Numbered from the stretch's first letter, positions 1 to 8,114 are shown. The stretch is 64,000 nt of DNA from Sulfurospirillum diekertiae (GCF_011769985.2 NZ_CP039734.2:930001-994000); one strand, 5' to 3'. Made by a program: numbers and translations. Notes: generated by a model from the letters alone, not told the origin.

Positions 1-159
1 GAGAACGAAGTAAATAAATTTTGGTTATGCTATTTTCATGTTGCGATCTTGATGTAAAATAGAGTAATGAGATATTTGAAATAAAGTAATTTTGCAATAA
101 GTATACTGATTTTATAGGGTTACATTAACCTATTTTTGGGTCAATTACAAGCAACTTAA

Positions 160-175
160 ATCAATATATATTGAT
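160..175. promoter_or_regulatory. Operator-like perfect palindrome upstream of the arsenite pump
   Basis: ATCAATATATATTGAT is a perfect 16-bp inverted repeat, 17 bp before the ACR3 start codon and just ahead of the ribosome binding site TAAAGGA (179-185). Its ATCAA-N6-TTGAT form resembles operators of ArsR-family repressors, so arsenite-responsive control is a reasonable inference. No arsR gene is visible in the window. The rest of 1-192 is A+T-rich leader with no gene I can support. Confidence 0.5.
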
Positions 176-192
176 ATATAAAGGATGTTTCC

Positions 193-1248
193 ATGCAAAA
201 TAAATCGACAAAACCCGCTTCAGGTATGGGCTTTTTTGAGCGTTACCTTACGGTATGGGTGGCTTTGTGTATTATTGCGGGTGTGGCCATCGGTCAGTTT
301 TTTCCTATCATTCCTCAGACGCTCAGTCGTTTTGAATATGCACATGTCTCCATTCCTATTGCCATTCTCATTTGGCTGATGATCTACCCAATGATGCTCA
401 AAATTGACTTTGCGAGTATTTTGGACGCGGGTAAAAAACCTAAAGGCTTGTGTATTACATGCACGGTAAATTGGTTGATTAAACCTTTTACGATGTATCT
501 TATCGCAGCTTTCTTTTTTAAAGTGCTCTTTGTAAACTTTTTACCTGAAAATCTTGCCAATGAATACTTGGCGGGTGCTATTTTACTCGGAGCGGCACCT
601 TGTACGGCGATGGTGTTTGTATGGAGCCATCTGACCAAAGGCGATCCTGCGTACACGTTGATTCAAGTGGCGGTAAATGACCTGATTTTGCTGATTGCGT
701 TTACGCCTATTGTGGCTTTTTTACTAGGCGTTAGTAATGTCTTTGTGCCGTATGACACGTTGTTTTTATCGGTTGTTTTATTTGTAGTCATCCCCTTGTT
801 AAGCGGTTATCTTTCACGTCGTTATATCATCAAGCACAAAGGTCTTGGTTACTTTGAAAATGTGTTTATTAAAAAATTTAACAACACCACCATTCTTGGG
901 CTTTTGCTCACACTCATCATTATTTTTACGTTTCAAGGCGACATTATTCTCAACAATCCTTTACATGTAATTCTTATTGCTATTCCCCTCACCCTTCAAA
1001 CCTTTTTTATTTTTTACATTTCCTATGGTTGGGCACGCGTCTGGAAGCTTCCTCATAACATTGCTGCACCTGCTGGAATGATTGGGGCGAGTAACTTTTT
1101 TGAACTTTCCGTAGCTGTAGCGATCACACTTTTTGGTTTGCAATCAGGTGCAACGCTGGCAACAGTCGTAGGCGTACTTGTGGAAGTTCCTGTCATGTTG
1201 GCGCTCGTGCGCATTGCGAACAACACAAAGCATTGGTTTGAAAAGTAG
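193..1248 (+). CDS. acr3: ACR3-family arsenite efflux transporter
   Basis: Inner-membrane permease that expels arsenite. At 351 residues with about ten hydrophobic segments it has the family's usual size. The family signature GAAPCTAMVFVW holds the conserved cysteine at residue 137, and the second conserved site, NFFELSVAVAI, holds the glutamate near residue 304; both match residues needed for transport in characterised ACR3 proteins. The start at 193 is supported by TAAAGGA eight bases upstream; the ATG at 185 is in another frame. The gene is monocistronic, with an operator-like palindrome before it and a terminator after it. A near copy of the window's 12-mer (960-971) encodes the PLHV at residues 256-259. 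The arsenite substrate is inferred from the family. Confidence 0.93.
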   Translation: MQNKSTKPASGMGFFERYLTVWVALCIIAGVAIGQFFPIIPQTLSRFEYAHVSIPIAILIWLMIYPMMLKIDFASILDAGKKPKGLCITCTVNWLIKPFTMYLIAAFFFKVLFVNFLPENLANEYLAGAILLGAAPCTAMVFVWSHLTKGDPAYTLIQVAVNDLILLIAFTPIVAFLLGVSNVFVPYDTLFLSVVLFVVIPLLSGYLSRRYIIKHKGLGYFENVFIKKFNNTTILGLLLTLIIIFTFQGDIILNNPLHVILIAIPLTLQTFFIFYISYGWARVWKLPHNIAAPAGMIGASNFFELSVAVAITLFGLQSGATLATVVGVLVEVPVMLALVRIANNTKHWFEK

Positions 1249-1268
1249 CAAGTAGAGAGACACAGGGT

Positions 1269-1304
1269 AACCACGAGAGGAAAATTCCCCTCGTGGTTAT
1301 TTTT
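1269..1304 (+). terminator. Rho-independent terminator of acr3
   Basis: A 12-bp stem with one mismatch (arms 1269-1280 and 1287-1298, six-base loop) is followed by ATTTTT. The T tract overlaps the stop codon of the convergent metE gene. The opposite strand has no T tract after the stem, so it mainly serves the plus strand. Confidence 0.8.
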
Positions 1305-3501
1305 AGCGTGCTAACTGCACGGCTTTTATCATGTTGGTTAAAGCGGCTTTAGTTTCACTCCAACCTCTGGTTTTTAAACCGCAATCAGGGTTGATCCAGA
1401 GTTGCTCTTTAGGCAAAACTTGCAAGCATGCTTTGATCTGCTCGCTCATTTCTTCCACACTCGGTACACGTGGCGAATGGATGTCATACACGCCCGGTCC
1501 AATTTGGGCTCTGTAGTTTGCTTTTTGAAAGACTTTGAGCAGTTTATTGCCACTGCGTGACGTCTCGATGGTGATGACATCGGCGTCCATACGTTCTATC
1601 GTGTCGATGATGTCATTGAAGTTGCTGTAACACATGTGCGTATGAATCTGTGTTTGATCCCATGCAATCCCTATCGAAGCTTTGAAACTCTCAACCGCCC
1701 ATTTTTCATACGCTTTGATCTTTTCCTCACGTAAAGGATAACCCTCTTTAAATGCCGCTTCATCGACTTGGATGATTTGGATGTCGTGACGTTGCAGTTC
1801 ATCGACCTCTTCAGAGATCGCATTGGCGACTTCAAAAGCTACTTCACTTTTCGGGATGTCATTGCGTACAAATGACCAGTTGAGGATGGTCACAGGGCCT
1901 GTAAGCATGCCTTTCATTGGTTTCTCAGTCAAGCTTTGGGCATACACTGTCCAGTCAACACTAAGGGGCTGTTTGCGACGAACGCTTCCGTATAAAAGCG
2001 GTGGCTTGACACAACGGCTCCCGTAACTTTGAACCCAACCATTTTCACTAAAGGCAAACCCCTCTAAGAGTTCGCCAAAATACTCGACCATGTCATTGCG
2101 TTCAAACTCACCATGTACTAAAACATCCAGTCCAAGTTCTTCTTGAAACTCAACGCATGCTTTGATGGACTCTTTTAAGGAGCTTTCGTACTGTTCGCGT
2201 GAAATCTCGCCTTTTTTGTATGCATTACGCACCGCTCTGGTCTCTTTAGTTTGAGGAAATGAGCCGATGGTCGTAGTAGGAAAAAGCGGCAAATTCAGCG
2301 CTTTTTGTTGTAAGGCAAAACGGGTAGCGTAAGGTGACCTGGTGTAGGCAATGCCACTAGTTTGAAGTGGTGGTACTTTTTGGGTGCATGCACTTATTGT
2401 TGGTTTTTCTTTCTTCTCCCAAAGTGTATTGAGCTGCTCTAACTCTACTAGTTTTTCAAGGGCAAAGCTGAGACGACTTTTGACTTCAGGAGCTAATTTT
2501 TCTTCAAACTTGGTTGAAAAAGGTACATGTAAAAGCGAGCATGAGGTGGAAAGGATGATATGGTTGTCATCGATTTTTTCGCTGATTTTCTCTAACAATT
2601 CATACGTTTTGAAAGCATTGCTTTTCCAAACATTGCGCCCATCAATCATGCCAGCAATCAGTATTTTATTGTTTACATGTAAAAGGGCGTCAAGGTTCTC
2701 TTCGCCGTACACAAAATCAAGTCCTATCGCCCAAATAGGGCAATTTCCTAAGATTTCCACCGCTTCATTAGCACGATCAAAATAGGTGACAACCGCGATT
2801 TTAAGATTGGGACTCACCACACCTAAACGCTCATACGCTATTTTTAAAAGGCTGAGGAATTTTGGCTCTAACGTTTTGGCAAAAAGTGGTTCATCAAACT
2901 GCACAACGATGTTTTCACCTAAACTTGAAATGGCATAAAGCACTTTAACATAGGCTGTCACCACAGCATCAAAAAGGCTGTAAAGATCACTTCCATCGAC
3001 AGCGTTGGAAAGGAAAAGAAAGGTAAGTGGTCCTACAAGATTTATTTTTGGATGAACTCCTTGCGCTTTGGCTTCTATAAACTCTTCTGCGATTTTAGAA
3101 ATGTTCACGTGGGAAAAGTTCATATTCGCATGTAGTTCTGGGACAATGTAGTGGTAGTTGGTGTTAAACCATTTGGTCATCTCCATTGCGGCATGGTCAT
3201 CATCACCCCGTGCCATGGCGAAATAGCAATCTATTTTGTCGTCGATATTTTCAAAGCGCGGAGGAATGGCTCCCAGCATAACGGTCGTGTCGAGCATAAT
3301 GTCGTAGAGACTAAAATCATTGCATGAAATAAAGTCGATGTGATGCTCTTTTTGGTAGTTCCAATGGCGATTTTTGAGCGTTTTAGCAACGGATTTGACC
3401 GCTTCAAAATCAGTTTTACCCGCCCAATAGGCTTCTAAAGCAAATTTGAGCTCACGTTTTTCCCCAATGCGTGGGAAGCCTGTAACGTAGGTTTGTGACA
3501 T
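1303..3501 (-). CDS. metE: Cobalamin-independent methionine synthase
   Basis: Transfers a methyl group from 5-methyltetrahydropteroyltri-glutamate to homocysteine as the last step of methionine synthesis. The 732 residues cover both halves of MetE. The N-terminal half starts with TGFPRIGEKRELKFALE and the C-terminal catalytic half carries the zinc ligands: HMC near residue 622, the glutamate of ITIETSRSG near 646 and the cysteine of NPDCGLKTRGW near 707. An exact copy of the window's 12-mer (2672-2683) encodes the LHVN of LLHVNNKILIAG. I see no cobalamin or SAM riboswitch upstream; the upstream region is the odd G+C-rich stretch at 3502-4020. It appears to be a single-gene unit. Confidence 0.97.
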   Translation of the reverse strand: MSQTYVTGFPRIGEKRELKFALEAYWAGKTDFEAVKSVAKTLKNRHWNYQKEHHIDFISCNDFSLYDIMLDTTVMLGAIPPRFENIDDKIDCYFAMARGDDDHAAMEMTKWFNTNYHYIVPELHANMNFSHVNISKIAEEFIEAKAQGVHPKINLVGPLTFLFLSNAVDGSDLYSLFDAVVTAYVKVLYAISSLGENIVVQFDEPLFAKTLEPKFLSLLKIAYERLGVVSPNLKIAVVTYFDRANEAVEILGNCPIWAIGLDFVYGEENLDALLHVNNKILIAGMIDGRNVWKSNAFKTYELLEKISEKIDDNHIILSTSCSLLHVPFSTKFEEKLAPEVKSRLSFALEKLVELEQLNTLWEKKEKPTISACTQKVPPLQTSGIAYTRSPYATRFALQQKALNLPLFPTTTIGSFPQTKETRAVRNAYKKGEISREQYESSLKESIKACVEFQEELGLDVLVHGEFERNDMVEYFGELLEGFAFSENGWVQSYGSRCVKPPLLYGSVRRKQPLSVDWTVYAQSLTEKPMKGMLTGPVTILNWSFVRNDIPKSEVAFEVANAISEEVDELQRHDIQIIQVDEAAFKEGYPLREEKIKAYEKWAVESFKASIGIAWDQTQIHTHMCYSNFNDIIDTIERMDADVITIETSRSGNKLLKVFQKANYRAQIGPGVYDIHSPRVPSVEEMSEQIKACLQVLPKEQLWINPDCGLKTRGWSETKAALTNMIKAVQLAR
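2672..2683. repeat. TTTACATGTAAA palindrome, inside metE
   Basis: Exact copy of the window-wide 12-bp palindrome. On the metE strand it is read as LHVN. A weaker copy, GGTACATGTAAA, lies at 2522-2533 in the same gene. Confidence 0.95.
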
Positions 3502-4020
3502 AGTTTTAAGTCCTTAATATCTTTTACACATCAAAAAAGGAGTGCTTTTTTGAGAAAATTAAGCCAGCTTATATGCGTGGCAAAGCTCGGTATTTAGTGG
3601 TTGATATAAAGGAAATTGTGGTGGGTGGATACCGGTTCGGCGGAAGCTAAAGAAGCGAGAGTGGCAGTTGCATTGACGTCTTTTTTTGGCACGTTTGATG
3701 GCAGAGTGGGCGCGCTTTGCAAACAGTCGACTACATTTGCAAAGCCTTGGTCGATACGATGAGACAAATCCAAGCAGGGCAGGGCTAAGAGGTGGCGGAT
3801 CGTCCTCAACGGCTTCTTGGTCACACGTATCGGCAAAGAGGTGTGTGGTATGTAGCAAGCGTGCGTGTTGGCGTTTGGTTTTGTATTCAATGGTTGAAGC
3901 TTGAATCGAAGCGAGCTTAAAGTAGCCCTTTTTGCCAAAGCCCAGAGGCAGTCTCACGTGATGTGCGTCCTTAAAGTTGATGGCGGCATTATAGCACAAT
4001 AGACTTCTTGCATAATCTAA
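3502..4020. other. Gene-poor, G+C-rich stretch between metE and htpX
   Basis: About 520 bp with no gene I can support. G+C in roughly 3640-3990 is visibly higher than in its neighbours, and the minus strand is rich in A and C. Two overlapping minus-strand reading frames stay open (114 codons from 3938, 146 codons from 3999), but neither has a convincing ribosome binding site or a recognisable domain. A perfect 10-bp inverted repeat (3714-3723 and 3736-3745) encloses a loop containing AGTCGACT. It may be a decayed, frameshifted gene, a non-coding RNA or a foreign remnant. It lacks the RNase P, tmRNA and cobalamin riboswitch signatures I looked for. Confidence 0.5.
3714..3745. repeat. Perfect 10-bp inverted repeat in the gene-poor stretch
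   Basis: Arms GCTTTGCAAA (3714-3723) and TTTGCAAAGC (3736-3745) with a 12-base loop that contains the 8-bp palindrome AGTCGACT. No T tract follows on either strand, so it does not look like a simple terminator. Confidence 0.7.
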
Positions 4021-4023
4021 TAG

Positions 4024-4035
4024 TTTACATGTAAA
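4024..4035. repeat. TTTACATGTAAA palindrome upstream of htpX
   Basis: Exact intergenic copy, 56 bp before the htpX start codon and about 20 bp before a possible -10 box (TAAAAT, 4056-4061). Confidence 0.95.
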
Positions 4036-4091
4036 AACTATTTACCAAAGTGAGGTAAAATGGAGTTATCAATTTTTAAAGGAGAAGCTCT

Positions 4092-4943
4092 ATGGAAGTG
4101 GTAAAAACCGTTGTATTATTGACCTTGATGACACTGTTGTTTGTGTGGGTTGGTGGCATGATGGGCGGAATGCAAGGGATGATGATCGCATTGATACTCG
4201 CGGGTGTCATGAACTTTGTGAGCTATTTTTACTCCGATACATTGGTGCTTCGTCACTACAATGCCGTGCCTGTTACGCGCCAAGAAGCACGTGGGCTTTA
4301 TAACATCGTTGAGCGATTAAGTCAAAAAGCTGCTCTGCCATTACCTCAAATTTATATCATTCCCGATTCCATTCCCAATGCCTTTGCGACAGGGCGCAAT
4401 CCCTCTCATGCCGTAGTGGCAGTAACCGAAGGGCTTTTACAGCTTTTGGACGATGAGGAAGTGGAAGCCGTTTTGGCGCATGAAATGAGCCACGTCAGGC
4501 ATTATGATATTTTGGTGGGAACCATTGCGGCAACGATTGCAGGAGCCATTGGCGTGATCGCCAATATGATGCAATTTGGCGCGATGTTTGGAGGAGACCG
4601 CGAAAATCGTCCCAATCCGATTGTGATGATTGCCCTTGCCATCATTTTACCGCTTGCCGCGGCGGTCATTCAGATGGCGATTAGCCGTAACCGTGAATAT
4701 ATGGCCGATGAAGGCTCAGCTCGTTTAACGGCGCATCCTGAGTGGTTGCAAAGCGCACTCGCCAAACTTTCAAACTATAATGCACAAGGGATGGTACATG
4801 AAGCCACACCTGAAAGTGCGCATATGTTTATCATCAACCCTTTTTCCGGAAAAGATATTTCATTTGCATCACTCTTTTCAACGCACCCTTCGACAGAAGA
4901 TCGCATTGCGCGACTCGAAGAGCTCAAATTTGAGCTAAAATAA
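4092..4943 (+). CDS. htpX: HtpX-like membrane metalloprotease (M48)
   Basis: Inner-membrane zinc protease that takes part in membrane-protein quality control. The 283 residues match the family length. Two N-terminal transmembrane segments (about 5-20 and 27-47) precede the active site HEMSH at residues 130-134. Further hydrophobic segments follow near 143-160 and 176-195, and the third zinc ligand is the glutamate of MADEGSARL near 207. The start has a good ribosome binding site, AAAGGAGAAG. It is a single gene between the gene-poor stretch and the cupin gene. A copy of the structured intergenic element begins about 30 bp after its stop codon. Confidence 0.93.
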   Translation: MEVVKTVVLLTLMTLLFVWVGGMMGGMQGMMIALILAGVMNFVSYFYSDTLVLRHYNAVPVTRQEARGLYNIVERLSQKAALPLPQIYIIPDSIPNAFATGRNPSHAVVAVTEGLLQLLDDEEVEAVLAHEMSHVRHYDILVGTIAATIAGAIGVIANMMQFGAMFGGDRENRPNPIVMIALAIILPLAAAVIQMAISRNREYMADEGSARLTAHPEWLQSALAKLSNYNAQGMVHEATPESAHMFIINPFSGKDISFASLFSTHPSTEDRIARLEELKFELK

Positions 4944-4975
4944 CAAACGGATTACACGTTGGTAAGAAGTTTTTC

Positions 4976-5069
4976 TGCCTCGAACGAGGCAAGCTTCAGT
5001 GCCACAGCGGCTTAGCGTAGCTTTTTGGGCTTTGCTCAAAAAGCGTGAAAAGAGCTTGGCAAGAGCTCT
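4976..5069 (+). repeat. Structured intergenic element, copy A (four hairpins)
   Basis: Four successive hairpins in the gap between htpX and the cupin gene. Stem 1 is TGCCTCG/CGAGGCA (4976-4982, 4985-4991). Stem 2 is GCC-N5-GGC (5001-5011). Stem 3 is 10 bp with one G-U pair and a TTT loop (5021-5030, 5034-5043). Stem 4 is 7 bp with loop GGCAA (5051-5057, 5063-5069). The linker CGTGAAA between stems 3 and 4 and the GTAG before stem 3 recur in other copies. It is followed directly by the 12-mer at 5075. Function unknown. Confidence 0.75.
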
Positions 5070-5074
5070 ATAAT

Positions 5075-5086
5075 TTTACATGTAAA
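5075..5086. repeat. TTTACATGTAAA palindrome in the cupin leader
   Basis: Exact copy nine bases before the cupin start codon. Its last bases merge into TAAAGGA, which serves as the ribosome binding site. Confidence 0.95.
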
Positions 5087-5095
5087 GGATTTTAG

Positions 5096-5470
5096 ATGAA
5101 ACGCTCTTTAAATGAAATTCCAAGTACGCCGCTTCAAGCAGGTGAGGGTGCGAGTATGCAAATGCTGATTGCACCGAGTGTTGAAACGAACTTTGCGATG
5201 CGCAAATTTGTTATTAAAAAAGATGGACATATGCCTTTTCACACCAATACGGTTGAACATGAGCAGTATGTTCTCAAAGGTAAAGCGCGTGTTCGTTTGG
5301 GCGATGAGAGTTTTATCGCGGTTAAAGATGACATTATCTTTGTGCCAGCAGGAGTTCCTCATTCATACCATGTGATTGGTGATGAAGATTATGAATTTTT
5401 ATGCCTTGTGCCTAATAGCGATGATAAAATTGAGATGGTCAATGCCGGCGGTCAAGGTTGCGGTTGTTAA
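5096..5470 (+). CDS. Small single-domain cupin protein
   Basis: A 124-residue single-domain cupin, probably a cytoplasmic metal-binding beta-barrel. The first cupin motif, HTNTVEHEQYVLKGKARV near residues 49-66, supplies two histidines and a glutamate. The second, PAGVPHSYHV near 85-94, supplies the last histidine. The protein ends in an unusual glycine-cysteine tail (GGQGCGC) that could bind metal. Substrate and reaction cannot be told from the sequence; small cupins of this type include sensors, isomerases and dioxygenase-like proteins. The start is fixed by TAAAGGA, which overlaps the 12-mer copy at 5075. A perfect bidirectional hairpin follows the gene. Confidence 0.85.
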   Translation: MKRSLNEIPSTPLQAGEGASMQMLIAPSVETNFAMRKFVIKKDGHMPFHTNTVEHEQYVLKGKARVRLGDESFIAVKDDIIFVPAGVPHSYHVIGDEDYEFLCLVPNSDDKIEMVNAGGQGCGC

Positions 5471-5473
5471 TAC

Positions 5474-5497
5474 AATAAGCCTCTTTTGAGGCTTATT
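5474..5497. terminator. Bidirectional hairpin terminator between cupin and hydrolase genes
   Basis: Perfect 10-bp stem AATAAGCCTC/GAGGCTTATT with a TTTT loop (5474-5483, 5488-5497), lying between two convergent genes and touching the stop codon of the minus-strand hydrolase. Confidence 0.8.
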
Positions 5498-6032
5498 AGG
5501 CACGACGTAATTGCTCTAAAAATGTCAAACCTTCTTTCCAAAGACCGAGGTTACTGGCGGTATTAATATGCCCTTTCTCACCTACATTGACTAAGGAACT
5601 TCCCCACGCATCTGCCATTTGCTTCGAATATGTCAAGCTTGCATAAGGGTCATTGCTACTTGCAACAATAATACTTGGAAACGGGAAGGGTTGAAGCGGT
5701 GTATGCTCAAAACCTTCTGCAATGGTTGGGAAAGTTGGTTCTTTTGGGTCGGGTGGCGCTACGATCAAGGCTCCTTTTATAGGTGAATGATGTGCCATTG
5801 ACGCCCAGTGTGCAACAACTAAACACCCAATGCTGTGGGAAACAATGATAACATCTTTACCTGCATTTTTAACGGCTATTTCGACATTTTTGACCCATTC
5901 ATCACAGACAGGATGATCCCAATCGTTTTGCTCGATGCGTTTAAAATCGGGATGGTTTTTTTCCCAATGTGTTTGCCAGTGCGTTTCACCTGATCCTTGA
6001 TAGCCTGGTAATATCAGCACGGATGTTGCCAT
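5496..6032 (-). CDS. RBBP9/YdeN-type alpha/beta serine hydrolase
   Basis: A 178-residue single-domain alpha/beta hydrolase of the RBBP9/YdeN group. The catalytic triad can be placed: Ser67 in the nucleophile elbow SHSIGC, Asp128 in SSNDPYAS and His155 in GEKGHINTAS. The N-terminus LPGYQGSGETHWQTHW is the typical oxyanion-side signature of this group. There is no signal peptide, so it is cytoplasmic. The natural substrate of these small esterases is generally unknown. The gene stands alone, divergent from the isochorismatase-family gene and convergent with the cupin gene. Confidence 0.88.
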   Translation of the reverse strand: MATSVLILPGYQGSGETHWQTHWEKNHPDFKRIEQNDWDHPVCDEWVKNVEIAVKNAGKDVIIVSHSIGCLVVAHWASMAHHSPIKGALIVAPPDPKEPTFPTIAEGFEHTPLQPFPFPSIIVASSNDPYASLTYSKQMADAWGSSLVNVGEKGHINTASNLGLWKEGLTFLEQLRRA

Positions 6033-6131
6033 AAATCCCCCATTTTGATCAAAATAAAAATTTATTGTAATCTAGCATGACTTAATTAAGAGTGAGTAGG
6101 TTATGATAATACCTAAAAGTAAGGAGGATTC

Positions 6132-6680
6132 ATGCGCCTTGATTCAAAACAGACGGCTATGCTGCTGGTGGATGTTCAAGAACGTCTTTTTGTCCATATT
6201 CACAATCACGAACAGATTGAAAAGCATCTTCTTGTCCTTCTACAAGGGCTTAAAACCTTAGAAATTCCCATTTTATGCAATCAACAATACACGAAAGGTC
6301 TTGGTCAAACCATCTCTTCGGTGCACTCCCTTCTGGGTAAAATGACGATTTATGAAAAGTGTACGTTTAGTTGTTATCAAAACAGTGAAGTTACAGAGGC
6401 ATTGGAAGCTTTACATGTAAAGTGTATGATCGTGGCAGGCGTTGAGAGTCATGTGTGTGTTTTGCAAAGCGTGTGTGATCTTTTAGATGCAGGGTTTGAA
6501 GTGATCGTATGTGCGGATGCTATGGGCTCACGAAAAGAGTATGACCACAACATTGCACTGCGTCGTATGGAACAAGAAGGGGCAAGCCTTGCTACTACGG
6601 AGTCCCTTCTTTTTGAGTTATTGCAAAGTGCCCATCATCCGCAGTTTAAAGAGATTAGTGCCCTTGTAAAAACATTGTAA
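6132..6680 (+). CDS. Isochorismatase-family cysteine hydrolase
   Basis: A 182-residue member of the isochorismatase-like hydrolases, which include nicotinamidases, N-carbamoyl amidases and ureidoacrylate hydrolases. The Asp-Lys-Cys triad is visible: Asp14 in LLVDVQERLF, Lys76 in IYEKCTF and Cys109 in GVESHVCVLQ. It has no extra domain and no signal peptide, and its substrate cannot be assigned. The start follows AAGGAGG. An exact copy of the 12-mer (6410-6421) encodes LHVK at residues 94-97, just before the conserved VAGVESHVC strand. Confidence 0.9.
   Translation: MRLDSKQTAMLLVDVQERLFVHIHNHEQIEKHLLVLLQGLKTLEIPILCNQQYTKGLGQTISSVHSLLGKMTIYEKCTFSCYQNSEVTEALEALHVKCMIVAGVESHVCVLQSVCDLLDAGFEVIVCADAMGSRKEYDHNIALRRMEQEGASLATTESLLFELLQSAHHPQFKEISALVKTL
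6410..6421. repeat. TTTACATGTAAA palindrome inside the isochorismatase-family gene
   Basis: Exact copy read as LHVK in frame, immediately before the catalytic-cysteine strand. Confidence 0.95.
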
Positions 6681-6685
6681 ATCGT

Positions 6686-6697
6686 TTTACATGTAAA
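6686..6697. repeat. TTTACATGTAAA palindrome between convergent genes
   Basis: Exact copy six bases after the isochorismatase-family stop codon. It supplies the left arm of the hairpin at 6691-6719. Confidence 0.95.
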
Positions 6698-6719
6698 GAA
6701 GTTTAGGACTTCTTTACAT
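6691..6719. terminator. Motif-derived hairpin between isochorismatase-family gene and cheR
   Basis: Perfect 12-bp stem ATGTAAAGAAGT/ACTTCTTTACAT (6691-6702, 6708-6719) with loop TTAGG. The left arm is the right half of the 12-mer at 6686. The right arm encodes the last codons of cheR, whose stop codon lies in the loop. Confidence 0.75.
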
Positions 6720-7545
6720 AGTAAGAGAGACGATTGTCCGTATGTTTGGTAAAATAGTTATTTTCAGGAATGATGTCCGCATGTCCTAAAAAGAGCTTAC
6801 CTTCTGGCTTAAGAAGCGTGGCAAAGCGCTCAATGGTTTTAAGGCGAAAGTCATCATCAAAGTAGATGAGCATATTGCGGGAAAAGATAATGTCATACTT
6901 TCCTAATGCGAGAAATTCATGCTCAAAAATATTGACTTTCGTAAATGAAACAGAGGTGAAATATTCCCGTTTAACACGATAATAACGCTCTTCTGGGGTA
7001 AAAAACTTCTCTTTAAGCCGAGTCTCCAATTTGTGCAAAGAGCGTTCTGAAAAGAGTCCTTTTTGGGCTTTGTCAATCGCTTCCGAGTTGATGTCAATAC
7101 CCATAATACTGAATTCTCTAGGTTCCCGTCTACGTTCTTGCAACATCATGGAAAGGGAGTAAACCTCTTCACCTGAAGCGCAAGGAGCACAGAGAATTTT
7201 GACATTGGGAATGGCAAGTGCAAAGGTAACAGCCATATCCAGTTGCGCCTCTTCACGGTAAAAATAGGTTTCATTAACCGTAACAAGATCAATCAAATCT
7301 TGTCTGAGCGCTTTGTCGTGTTGTAGGGTTTCAAAGAGTTTGCGAAAACTATAGATCTCTTTACGTTCACAAAAGAGGCGAAGCTTGGTTTCGATAACAC
7401 TGTTCTTCGCAAACAGATCCACACCAATCTCACGTTTAATGTAGTGTAAAAGGTCTTGAAGCCCAAAAGTATTGAACTCTTGATGCACTGCAACTTCATT
7501 TTTCTGTACGATTTCAGGTTCTTTTTTTCTATTCCAAAACCACAT
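6703..7545 (-). CDS. cheR: Chemotaxis protein methyltransferase CheR
   Basis: Methylates glutamates on chemoreceptors with S-adenosylmethionine for adaptation. The 280 residues contain an N-terminal helical domain (about 25-95) and the Rossmann methyltransferase domain. Visible landmarks are the SAM-binding loop ILCAPCASGEEVYSLSM near residue 120, FSIMGIDINSEAIDKA near 148 and IIFSRNMLIYFDD near 222. A short basic extension, MWFWNRKKEPE, starts the protein. The stop of cheB overlaps the first base of this gene (7545), so the two are translationally coupled. The 3' end is folded into the motif-derived hairpin. Confidence 0.95.
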   Translation of the reverse strand: MWFWNRKKEPEIVQKNEVAVHQEFNTFGLQDLLHYIKREIGVDLFAKNSVIETKLRLFCERKEIYSFRKLFETLQHDKALRQDLIDLVTVNETYFYREEAQLDMAVTFALAIPNVKILCAPCASGEEVYSLSMMLQERRREPREFSIMGIDINSEAIDKAQKGLFSERSLHKLETRLKEKFFTPEERYYRVKREYFTSVSFTKVNIFEHEFLALGKYDIIFSRNMLIYFDDDFRLKTIERFATLLKPEGKLFLGHADIIPENNYFTKHTDNRLSYYVKKS

Positions 7546-8114
7546 TAGGACTCTCCAAATTTTTTGATGGTTTGTATAATGTCATCAAGTGCGAGTGCAA
7601 CAATATTGGGGTTGATTTCTACCGCACGCTTTGGCATACCAAAAACGATAGCACTTTTTTCACTCTCAGCAATACACGTTGCACCATTTTTCTGAAGTTC
7701 ACTGAGCCCATTGGCGCCATCGTGCCCAATGCCTGTCAGCAAAACAGCTAAGATTTCGGTATCTTTGATTTGTGCAACACTGGAGGAAAAAAGGGTGTCA
7801 ATACTTGGATTATAAGGGGTTTCTCCCTCTTTGACAGGTTCAATACTGGGTGCGAAATCACCCCGAATCAGATGACAATTTTGAGGACAAATATAGATAT
7901 TGGATTGCTTGAGTGGCATTCTTTGATCAATCGCATGCACGGGCAGGCTCAGCTCATTTTGAAATTGACTGATAAAGCTTGGAATAAAGGTTGCATTCAT
8001 ATGCTGCGCAATCACAATCGCACCCGTATAGGTTGTTGAGATTGCAGAGAGAATTTTTTTAAGGTGACCAGGGCCTCCCGTGGAGGCTCCGATCAAAACA
8101 ATTTTTAGTTTCAT
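7545..8114 (-). CDS. cheB: Chemoreceptor methylesterase CheB lacking the receiver domain
   Basis: Removes methyl groups from chemoreceptors, opposing CheR. At 189 residues it is only the catalytic domain; the usual N-terminal receiver and linker are missing, as I recall for the Campylobacter protein. The catalytic Ser11 (GASTGGPG), His38 (IAQHMN) and Asp132 (GIGHDGANG) are all present. Without a receiver it cannot be activated by CheA phosphorylation in the usual way. The gene overlaps cheR by one base. It is preceded on the same strand by copy B of the structured element. Confidence 0.95.
   Translation of the reverse strand: MKLKIVLIGASTGGPGHLKKILSAISTTYTGAIVIAQHMNATFIPSFISQFQNELSLPVHAIDQRMPLKQSNIYICPQNCHLIRGDFAPSIEPVKEGETPYNPSIDTLFSSSVAQIKDTEILAVLLTGIGHDGANGLSELQKNGATCIAESEKSAIVFGMPKRAVEINPNIVALALDDIIQTIKKFGES

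Noticed and set aside
384-656. Other long open frames opposite or within strong genes
   Set aside because: They lie inside well-identified genes in other frames, with no domain or start signal of their own.
3559-3999. 146-codon and 114-codon minus-strand frames between metE and htpX as genes
   Set aside because: No ribosome binding site, no recognisable domain, odd composition, and the two frames overlap each other; reported only as an unexplained region.
3502-4020. Cobalamin or SAM riboswitch upstream of metE
   Set aside because: I looked for their conserved boxes on the minus strand and did not find them.
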